DNA from: Bacillota bacterium
GTDB lineage: Bacteria; Bacillota_E; RBS10-35; JAJYVN01
DNA length: 12,880 nt
Direction: 5' to 3'
Assembly: GCA_021846605.1 (NCBI GenBank)
Contig: JAJZWQ010000092.1
Coordinates: forward strand, 1 to 12,880
This document shows positions 7,381 through 12,880 of the stretch, one piece after another. The number at the start of each line of letters is the position of its first letter. Positions within the stretch are counted from its first letter, which is position 1. The translations under genes and the position numbers were made by a program. A model generated the notes under the pieces. The model did no database searches, was not told the origin of the DNA, and saw nothing but the letters and a program-made list of their open reading frames with translations.

Positions 7381-8856
7381 TCAGGCACCGGGCTCCACGT
7401 CCTCGAGTTCGCCGGTCAGCGTCCATGTCTGCGCGGCAGTGATCCGGGCCCGGCCAAAGCGGTTCTCCGCCCCGGCCCGGCTGGGCACCAGGACGAGGCG
7501 GTTGCCGCGGGTGCGCGCGGTGAACACCCCCGGGTCCTTGCGACTGGCGCCCTCGACGAGCACCTCACAGCGGGTTCCGATCAGCCCCTCGTTCTTGCGG
7601 CGACTGGTCGCGTACTGCAGTGCGTTGAGCCGGTCCAGCCGGTCCTTCTTGGTCTGTGACGGGACGGGATCCTCCCAGCGCGCCGCGGGCGTGCCCGCCC
7701 GCGGGCTGTATTGGAAGGTGAAGGCGTTGTCGTAGCCGACCTCGCGTACGAGGGAGAGCGTCTCCTGGAAGTCGGCCTCCTCCTCGCGCGGGAAGCCGAC
7801 GATGATATCCGTGGTGATCGTGGCCCGCGGCACCAGCCGGCGCACGCAGTCGATCAGGGCCAGGTACTGCGCGCGCCCGTAGCCGCGGTTCATCCAGCGC
7901 AGCACGCGGTCCGAACCCGACTGCACCGGAAGGTGGAAGTGCTCACAGATCTGCGGGTGCCCGGCGACCACCTCGACCATCTTGGGGGTGAAGTCCCGCG
8001 GGTGGCTGGTGGTGTACCGGACCCAGCGGAGCCCGGGGACGCCCGCGACGTCACGCAGCAGGTCGGCGAAGTCGTAGCCCCCCAGGTCATGGCCGTATGA
8101 GTTCACGTTCTGCCCCAGCAGCGTGATCTCGCGGTAGCCATGGGCGACCAGGGCCTCGACCTCGGCCAGGATCTCCCCCGGCCGCCGGCTGCGCTCCCGC
8201 CCGCGCGTGGTGGGCACGATGCAGTACGTGCAGTACTTGTCGCAGCCGTAGATGACGTTCACCCAGGCCTTGACCCCCGGCGCCCGGCGCGCGGGCAGGT
8301 TCTCCACGGTCTCGGGGGCCTGCGTCCAGATCTCGACGGTCTGGGCCTCGTCGCGGTACGCGCGCTGCAGCAGTTCGGGCAGGGCGTGCAGGTTGTTGGT
8401 GCCAAAGACCAGGTCCACGTGCGGGGCGTGCTGCTGCAGGTAGGCCACTGTCTCCGGCATCTGCGTCAGACAGCCGCAGACCCCCAGCAGCACCTCCGGC
8501 CGCTCGGTCTTGAGTTGCTTGAGCCGGCCCACCTCACCCAGGGCGTGCTCGGCGGCCGTTCCGCGCACGGCGCAGGTGTTGAGCAGGATGAGGTCAGCAT
8601 CCTCCACCACCGGCGCGACCATGTACCCCATGGCGGTCAACTGGCCCAGCAGCGTCTCGCTGTCCGCCTCGTTCATCTGACAGCCCCAGGTCCTTAAATG
8701 GCACACTGGGTCTGCCTTGCCGGTCCAGACCTGGGCACAGGAGTTCCCGTGGGTGTCGCGCCACGTGCCGTCGGCGGCCAGGGCGAACCCCGCTCGCGCC
8801 ATGAACCCGCCGGTGCGGGCGTCGTAGGAGACCACGGGGATCTCAAGGCGCTGCAC
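7381..8856 (-). CDS. miaB: tRNA-2-methylthio-N6-dimethylallyladenosine synthase MiaB
   Basis: MiaB is a radical-SAM methylthiotransferase adding a 2-methylthio group to the i6A37 made by MiaA. The 491-residue product has the N-terminal UPF0004 domain with cluster cysteines in GCQMN (C59), NTCAVR (C95) and GCLTQ (C129). The radical-SAM CxxxCxxC follows in CDKYCTYC (C205, C209, C212) with TTRGRER after it, and a C-terminal TRAM-like tRNA-binding domain occupies about residues 425-490. GTG 8856 is chosen because GAAGGGGG precedes it by about 10 bases; ATG 8802 is a weaker alternative. With the GTG start, 58 residues precede the first cluster cysteine, a leader I do not recognise, though B. subtilis MiaB also has a long one. 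It is the first gene of the miaB-mutS-mutL run. Confidence 0.94.
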   Translation of the reverse strand: MQRLEIPVVSYDARTGGFMARAGFALAADGTWRDTHGNSCAQVWTGKADPVCHLRTWGCQMNEADSETLLGQLTAMGYMVAPVVEDADLILLNTCAVRGTAAEHALGEVGRLKQLKTERPEVLLGVCGCLTQMPETVAYLQQHAPHVDLVFGTNNLHALPELLQRAYRDEAQTVEIWTQAPETVENLPARRAPGVKAWVNVIYGCDKYCTYCIVPTTRGRERSRRPGEILAEVEALVAHGYREITLLGQNVNSYGHDLGGYDFADLLRDVAGVPGLRWVRYTTSHPRDFTPKMVEVVAGHPQICEHFHLPVQSGSDRVLRWMNRGYGRAQYLALIDCVRRLVPRATITTDIIVGFPREEEADFQETLSLVREVGYDNAFTFQYSPRAGTPAARWEDPVPSQTKKDRLDRLNALQYATSRRKNEGLIGTRCEVLVEGASRKDPGVFTARTRGNRLVLVPSRAGAENRFGRARITAAQTWTLTGELEDVEPGA

Positions 8857-8887
8857 GGCGCTACCGCCCCCTTCTGCTGATGACTGG

Positions 8888-8896
8888 AGTGTAGCA
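8888..8896 (-). promoter_or_regulatory. Candidate extended -10 promoter for the miaB operon
   Basis: The minus strand reads TGCTACACT, matching the extended -10 pattern TGnTAnnnT. Transcription would start near 8881, about 25 bases before GTG 8856. No TTGACA-like -35 is seen at 16-18 bases, which extended -10 promoters can tolerate. The motif is short and the call tentative. Confidence 0.35.
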
Positions 8897-8922
8897 TGGG
8901 TGGGACTGGCCGGGCGCCCGTC

Positions 8923-8964
8923 GGGCCGCAGCGGCCCCAGCGGTCCGCGCCACGGCGCTGGCGC
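8923..8964. other. Two intergenic inverted repeats upstream of the miaB promoter
   Basis: GGGCCGC-A-GCGGCCC (8923-8937) is a 15-bp near-perfect palindrome. GCGCCA at 8947-8952 and TGGCGC at 8959-8964 form a second inverted repeat with a 6-base loop. They lie between the miaB promoter candidate and the IS end. They could be operator-like or structural; in GC-rich DNA such palindromes also arise by chance. Confidence 0.3.
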
Positions 8965-8970
8965 GGGAAC

Positions 8971-9074
8971 GTGACCGAAATCGCGGCGCAAGCCCCCGCC
9001 TTTCGGCGTGGGGTGAGCCGTTCCCGTCCGAACACCTCAGGGGTTCGTTGCCGTGTGCGTTAGGCGGCCACACG
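8971..9074 (+). mobile_element. Left-end region of the decayed element with subterminal hairpins
   Basis: CCCC-CGCC, loop TTTC, GGCG-T-GGGG (8993-9013) is an 8-bp hairpin with one bulged T, matching IS200/IS605 subterminal hairpins. Two further small inverted repeats follow: GAAC/GTTC with inner CC/GG at 9030-9046, and CGTGTG/CACACG at 9052-9057 and 9069-9074. The block 8982-8996 is identical to the reverse complement of 175-189. The sequence GTATGATGC near 9078-9086 recurs just before the tnpB start at the left edge of the window. Confidence 0.6.
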
Positions 9075-9091
9075 CCGTATGATGCGCACAT

Positions 9092-9414
9092 GTGTACGGC
9101 ACTGCACAATACCGGCGCAAGGTGCTCGTGGACGGCATCGACGAGTGGCTCAAGGCTATCATCCGTTCTGCGGTCGCGGAACGGGACGCGGTCGTGAGCG
9201 AGATGGAGGTCATGCCCGACCATGTGTTCGGGATCCACTGATTGGTACGGCTACTGAAGGGGCGCTCTTCGCGCCTGCTCCGACAGGAGTTTCCGCGGCT
9301 ACGCATCCGCCTGCCGACCCTGTGGACCAACAGCTACTTTGGGGCGACGGTGGGGGGTGCGCCCCGTGCGCTCATCAAGCAGTGCCTCGAAGAACCAGAA
9401 GCAGGTCTGCGGAC
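9092..9414 (+). pseudogene. tnpA: Broken IS200/IS605 TnpA (Y1 HUH transposase)
   Basis: TnpA normally cuts single-stranded element ends with an HUH-coordinated metal and a catalytic tyrosine. Recognisable here are YRRKVLVDGID, MEVMPDHV, FGIH, LLKGRSSRLLRQEFP, LPTLWTNSYF and ATVGGAP, in family order. Lesions: the usual 15-20 N-terminal residues are absent behind an in-frame TGA at 9080; after MPDHV the frame jumps directly to FGIH, apparently a 27-base in-frame deletion that removes the second HUH histidine; codon 9239-9241 is TGA where relatives have Arg before LV; the tyrosine expected in an IKQY motif is Cys (IKQCLEE); the ending NQKQV is found one frame over, so a frameshift lies near 9390. 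The family comparison is from memory. It cannot encode an active enzyme. Confidence 0.8.
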
Positions 9415-9423
9415 ACCGCGTCC

Positions 9424-10235
9424 TTGGTGTGCGAGTTGCCCCTGCGGGTGCCGTTGTCGCTCGGGCGCCGCTTGGCGGCGAATCTCGAAGCCGCCAGACA
9501 GACGTACAACGCCTGCCTCGGTGAGGCCCTGCGGCGGAGGGGCTTGGTGCGACAGGCGGTGTGGTTCGTACGGGGACGGGCCACGCCTAGCTGGAAGCAA
9601 GAGCGGCAGGCCCACTTCCGCGCCGCGCGCGATCAGCACGAGTTCTCCGCTGCGGCGATGCAACGGTATCCGCGTGCGGAGCAAGGGCGAGACGGGCGCG
9701 ACGGCGGAGAAGACCTGGAACGGCGAGCACCTGGGGGCACACGAGGTGCAGGCACTGGCGTCGCGCGCCTACCGGGCCACAAGCACTGATCTGCTCGGCC
9801 AGCATGGACAGCCCCGCTTCAAAGGCAACGACCAAATGCACTCGGTCGAGGGCCAAGGACCCGGGAGCGGGTTGCGGTGGACGGACCACAGCCTGCTGAT
9901 CTGGGGCGACCTCGTGCTCCGACCGCTCATCGACCCGGACGATCAGGTGGTGCGCCATGCTCTGTGCTCCCGTGTGGAATATGTGCGCAGCGTGCGGAGG
10001 CGTGTGCGGCTGCGCACGCGATGGTACGTGAGGTGGCGTGCGCAGAGCGGCCGTATCCCCAACCCAGGCATGGGATGGGTAGCGGGGTCGCAATCGGAGA
10101 AATCAACACCACAGCCCGCGCTTGATCAGACTGTCGCGCACGGGCCCGACCTCGCTCGTGTGGAGAACGGCAGTCCACATCAGGAGGCTGCAGAGGGAGC
10201 TGGACCAGTCCCCGGCCGCGAACTCATGCCTGAAA
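9424..10235 (+). pseudogene. tnpB: Broken TnpB of the decayed IS element
   Basis: TnpB-like sequence is scattered over three frames. The N-terminal part (LVCELPLRVPLSLGRR, ARQTYNACLGEALRR, HFRAARDQHEFS) is in the frame of position 9424. From about 9700 it continues in the next frame (WNGEHLGAHEVQALASRAYRA, GQPRFKGNDQMHSVEG, then IDPDDQVVRHALCSRVEYVR). It returns to the first frame near 10035 (ERPYPQPRHGMGSGV) and shows a last trace in the third frame (IRRLQRELDQSPAAN) near 10170-10225. At least three frameshifts separate these. The RuvC catalytic region is not recognisable and the C-terminal half is missing. The start is probably TTG 9424 or GTG 9427. It is a different TnpB subgroup from the one at the left window edge. 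Confidence 0.75.
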
Positions 10236-10271
10236 ACGCAAGCGGGACCAGGACTTCCCCCTCGTCCCGCT
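10233..10271 (-). terminator. Intrinsic terminator of the SLH-protein gene
   Basis: On the minus strand a perfect 8-bp stem (AGCGGGAC with GTCCCGCT; plus-strand arms 10241-10248 and 10264-10271) with a 15-base loop is followed by TGCGTTTT. It begins 31 bases after the SLH gene stop. Hairpin plus T-run in the correct orientation makes this the best terminator in the window. Confidence 0.7.
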
Positions 10272-10302
10272 GACAATGCCTGGGCGCGCGCTGCGCTCAC
10301 TC

Positions 10303-12880
10303 TTAACTCCCGCTAGAGGCCATCTCTTGCAGCACCAGTGCCAGCACCTTGGCCGCCTGGGCCCGGGTCGCCGCCCCCAGCGGCTGCAGGCTGCCATCGG
10401 GGAAGCCGCCGACGTAACCCGCCGCCACGGCCTCCTCCACGCCCGCCACCGCCCAGGCACTGATCTGCGTGTCGTCGCTGAAGTGCAGCGTCGTCGTCTT
10501 CGTCAGCTTCAACGCCCGCGCCAGCAGCACCGCCATCTGCTCCCGCGTCAGCGAATCGTTCGGCCCGAACGTCGTCGGCGTCAGGCCGTCCACGATTCCC
10601 GCCTGCACCGCCGCCGCCACGTAGGGCGCGAACCAGGCGGAGGCCGGCACGTCGGCGAAGGATGTCGCGCCGCTGCCCACCTTCAGCCCCAGGGTCAGCA
10701 CCAGCATCTTGGCGAACTGGGCCCGGGTCACCGGTGCCCCCGGCTGGAAGGTGCCGTCGGGGAAGCCCGCGATGATGCCCTTGCAGGCCAGGGTCAATAT
10801 GGCTTGGTGCGCCCAGTAAGTCGAAGGCACATCGGAGAAGCTGGCCGTGCAAGGGGCGGCCTGATAGGTGAACCGGTCCGCGCTGCCGGTGGCGCTGGTG
10901 CCGCCTGAAGTGACAATCGTCACGTCCACCGTGCCCGTACCCGCTGGCGCCACCGCCGTGATCCCGTCAGCCGATTCCACGGTGAAGCTTGGCGCCGGGT
11001 TCGTTCCGAAGTCCACCAGCGTGGCGCCGCTGAACCCGCTGCCAGCGATGGTGACCGTGGTTCCCGCGCTGCCGCTGGCGGGGCTCACGCCCGCAACCTC
11101 GGGCGCGGCCTGATAGGTGAACTGGTTCGCGCTGCCGGTGGCGCTGGTGCCGCCTGAAGTGACAACCGTCACGTCCACCGTGCCCGTTCCCGCCGGCGCC
11201 ACCGCCGTGATCTCGCCCGCCGATTCCACGATGAAGTTTTGCGCCGGATTCGTTCCGAAGTCCACCAGCGTGGCGCCGCTGAATCCGCTGCCAGCGATGG
11301 TGACCGTGGTTCCCACGCTGCCGCTGGCGGGGCTCAGGCCCGTGACTACCGGCGCGGGCGCCGCCGCCACCGCGAACACTGTGCCGCCCATTTCGCTCAG
11401 AGAGGGCGAGGTGTGCGCATTCACCGTAAGGCTGAGACAACCCGCGTCATAGGTGGCTGCCGGGTTCACCGCCTGCCAGCCGCCCGCACCATTGTTCGCC
11501 GCGGGGTTGAGCCAGTACAGGGTATCGCCGGCGGTGGCGCCGCATTCCGTGATGGTCACGCTTTGGAAGGTGTTGCCCGTGGACAGGGCGGCGTCGAAAT
11601 ACCGCGCGCCTCCCGCGGGCCCGGTGCCCGCCGGGTTTGTCGCGTACTCGGCGACGCTCAACACCCCGGTGCCGCTGCCGCTCGCGGAGGTGTTCCCGTA
11701 GCTGGCCGTGGCGTTCCCTCCGGTGGCTACGGCCTGTTCGGCCCCGTCCACCGTAACATTCGGGGGCGTCACCAGGATCACCGCCTGGGGCTGATCCACG
11801 ACCCCGGATACCGTAGCCGTGACGGTCACCGCCCCGGATTGGCTCGGGGCCGTGAACACGGCCGAGTAGTCGCCGTGCGCGTCGGTGGTGACCGTCGTGG
11901 AACTGAGGCTGCCGGCATTCCCGGAAGCGGCTCCGCCGGAGAGGGCCAGGTGGACCGTGGCGCCGGCCCCGGCAGTACCGAACACCTGGGCCGTGCCGCC
12001 CACGGGCACGCTTTCCGGCGACACCCCGATGCTGACCGTGCTCGCAGGCGTTACGCTGGAGGCTTCCACCGTCACCGCAGCCGAACTGCCGCTTGCCCCC
12101 TCTCCGGGAAGCTGGGCCGTCGCCGTGAGGGAGTCCCCCGCATGAAGGGTGAGCCCCGCGACCGTCCAGTTCCCGTTCGTACCCGCCGTGGCGGTGCCGA
12201 CCTGGCTTGCGTCGTCATCAAGCACGATGGCCGCGCCCGCGGCGGCGGTGCCACTAACGCTGGTGCCGTTGGCGTACACGGGACCCGCGATGATCGGCCC
12301 CGGCGTTTTGCCCTCTTGCACGGTCACCGCAGCCGAGCTGCCGCTTACCCCCTCTCCAGAAAGCTGGGCCGTAGCCGTGAGGGAGTCTCCCGCATGAAGG
12401 GTGAGCCCCGTGACCGTCCAGTTCCCGTTCGCACCCGCCGTGGCGGTGCCGACCTGGCTTGCGCCGTCATCAAGCACGATGGCCGCGCCCACGGCGGATC
12501 TGCCGTGAACGCTGGTGTCGTTGGCGTACACGGGACCCGCGATGATCGGCGCCGGCGTCTGCGCCGCTTGCACGGTCACCGCAGCCGAGCTGCCGCTTAC
12601 CGCATCCCCGGAAAGCTGGGCCGTAGCCGTGAGGGAGTCCCCGGTCTTAAGGGTGAGCCCGGTGACCGTCCAGTTCCCGTCCGCCCTCGCGTACGTGGCG
12701 GTGCTGACCTGGCTTGCGTCGTCGTACAGCACAATGGCCGCGCTTGCGGCGGCGGTGCCGCTAACGCTGGTGTCGTTGGCGTACACGGGACCCGCGATGA
12801 TCGGCGCTGGCGTTTGGCCCGCCTGCACGGTCACCGCAGCCGAACTGCCGCTTACCGCATCCCCGGAAAGCTGGGCCGTG
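10303..12880 (-). CDS. Large SLH-domain surface protein with Ig-like repeats (5' end outside window)
   Basis: 858 residues are visible, open to the window edge, so start and signal peptide are not seen. Domains in visible numbering: about 1-275, an 84-residue Ig-like repeat (partial copy plus three full copies); about 275-370, another Ig-like segment; about 370-505, a domain with VAEYATNP, TLYWLNPAA and a likely disulphide pair (C446, C481); 510-591 and 593-675, two near-identical IPT/TIG domains (PASGSxGTTVTIAGSGFSG); 680-855, three SLH domains, FSDVPSTYWAHQ, FADVPASAWFAPY and FSDDTQISAWAV, each ending in a TRAQ/TREQ-type motif. SLH triplets bind secondary cell-wall polymers, so the protein is probably anchored at the C-terminus outside the cell. 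The stop is TAA at 10303-10305, followed by a terminator. It could be an S-layer protein or another wall-anchored adhesin or structural protein; no enzymatic domain is seen. Confidence 0.9.
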   Translation of the reverse strand, partial: TAQLSGDAVSGSSAAVTVQAGQTPAPIIAGPVYANDTSVSGTAAASAAIVLYDDASQVSTATYARADGNWTVTGLTLKTGDSLTATAQLSGDAVSGSSAAVTVQAAQTPAPIIAGPVYANDTSVHGRSAVGAAIVLDDGASQVGTATAGANGNWTVTGLTLHAGDSLTATAQLSGEGVSGSSAAVTVQEGKTPGPIIAGPVYANGTSVSGTAAAGAAIVLDDDASQVGTATAGTNGNWTVAGLTLHAGDSLTATAQLPGEGASGSSAAVTVEASSVTPASTVSIGVSPESVPVGGTAQVFGTAGAGATVHLALSGGAASGNAGSLSSTTVTTDAHGDYSAVFTAPSQSGAVTVTATVSGVVDQPQAVILVTPPNVTVDGAEQAVATGGNATASYGNTSASGSGTGVLSVAEYATNPAGTGPAGGARYFDAALSTGNTFQSVTITECGATAGDTLYWLNPAANNGAGGWQAVNPAATYDAGCLSLTVNAHTSPSLSEMGGTVFAVAAAPAPVVTGLSPASGSVGTTVTIAGSGFSGATLVDFGTNPAQNFIVESAGEITAVAPAGTGTVDVTVVTSGGTSATGSANQFTYQAAPEVAGVSPASGSAGTTVTIAGSGFSGATLVDFGTNPAPSFTVESADGITAVAPAGTGTVDVTIVTSGGTSATGSADRFTYQAAPCTASFSDVPSTYWAHQAILTLACKGIIAGFPDGTFQPGAPVTRAQFAKMLVLTLGLKVGSGATSFADVPASAWFAPYVAAAVQAGIVDGLTPTTFGPNDSLTREQMAVLLARALKLTKTTTLHFSDDTQISAWAVAGVEEAVAAGYVGGFPDGSLQPLGAATRAQAAKVLALVLQEMASSGS
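10861..11358 (-). repeat. Tandem near-identical IPT/TIG repeats
   Basis: The same stretch of bases recurs at an offset of 249 bases (83 codons), for example CTGATAGGTG at 10861 and at 11110. The two copies differ at only scattered positions, implying a recent duplication or homogenisation within the SLH-protein gene. Confidence 0.85.
12067..12880 (-). repeat. Tandem 252-255 bp Ig-like repeats
   Basis: The VTV(Q/E) repeat boundary recurs at 12067, 12319, 12571 and 12826: spacings 252, 252 and 255 bases, or 84, 84 and 85 codons. The extra codon lies in the ATYARADG variant of the usual ATAGANG. Three full units and part of a fourth are visible; more probably lie beyond the edge. Shared cores include IIAGPVYAN, GNWTV and GDSLTATAQL. 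Confidence 0.9.

Larger units (their letters stand above)
8971..10235 (+). mobile_element. Decayed IS200/IS605-type element with tnpA and tnpB remnants
   Basis: The stretch between miaB and the SLH gene is a dead insertion element. It opens with a hairpin end (8993-9013), continues with a broken tnpA (HUH transposase) and a broken tnpB in the same orientation, and fades out just before the terminator at 10233-10271. The order of end, tnpA, tnpB is normal for IS605-type elements. No right end is recognised; the tnpB 3' part and right end appear lost. Exact boundaries are inferred. Confidence 0.75.

Noticed and set aside
5639..7735. Long plus-strand open frame opposite mutS and the end of miaB
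   Set aside because: No recognisable motif, and it crosses two convincing minus-strand genes whose family motifs are complete.
189..8982. Composite transposon carrying miaB-mutS-mutL-miaA-spoVK
   Set aside because: IS200/IS605 transposition needs a left and a right end in the same orientation; here two left-type ends are inverted around conserved core genes, so mobilisation as a unit is unlikely.
10230..10273. Continuation of tnpB coding sequence to a stop at 10273
   Set aside because: The residues there come from the perfect 8-bp terminator hairpin and T-run of the SLH gene, not from TnpB homology.
12067..12880. CRISPR-like or other noncoding repeat array
   Set aside because: Period is 252-255 bases, in frame, and encodes an Ig-like domain repeat continuous with the SLH protein.

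Overview
The window reads as chromosomal DNA from a high-GC, spore-forming Bacillota (Firmicutes), of the kind seen in Symbiobacterium- or Thermaerobacter-like lineages. The evidence is a miaB-mutS-mutL-miaA cluster followed by a SpoVK/CbbX-type AAA+ ATPase, a MutL with the latent-endonuclease motif and no MutH in sight, and a large protein ending in S-layer homology (SLH) domains. The lineage guess comes from gene order and composition, not from a search.

Layout from left to right. Positions 1-119 hold the N-terminus of an IS200/IS605-type TnpB on the minus strand, cut by the window edge. Its element end lies at about 158-203. The minus-strand cluster follows in the order spoVK-like (290-1264), miaA (1290-2234), mutL (2986-4692), mutS (4808-7360) and miaB (7381-8856); transcription runs from miaB towards spoVK. 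Between mutL and miaA sits one plus-strand gene (2328-2945) for an unrecognised 205-residue, 15-cysteine protein. It has a strong ribosome binding site and a sigma-K-like promoter match, and it ends in a hairpin shared with the mutL stop. A decayed IS200/IS605 element with tnpA and tnpB remnants fills 8971-10235 on the plus strand. A minus-strand terminator (10233-10271) then closes a large SLH-domain surface protein (10303 to beyond 12880) whose 5' end is outside the window.

How the genes fit together. MutS and MutL form the mismatch-repair pair. MiaA and MiaB act in succession on A37 of UNN-decoding tRNAs, first prenylation and then methylthiolation. The SpoVK-like ATPase and possibly the cysteine-rich protein point to sporulation. 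The SLH protein is a cell-surface component.

The most notable observations are these. Two related IS ends lie inverted on either side of the roughly 8.8 kb housekeeping block, sharing a 15-nt exact core and a hairpin with a compensatory base-pair change. A sigma-K-like motif precedes the unknown cysteine-rich gene. The TnpA remnant has lost its catalytic elements by several independent lesions. The SLH protein carries near-identical internal repeats.
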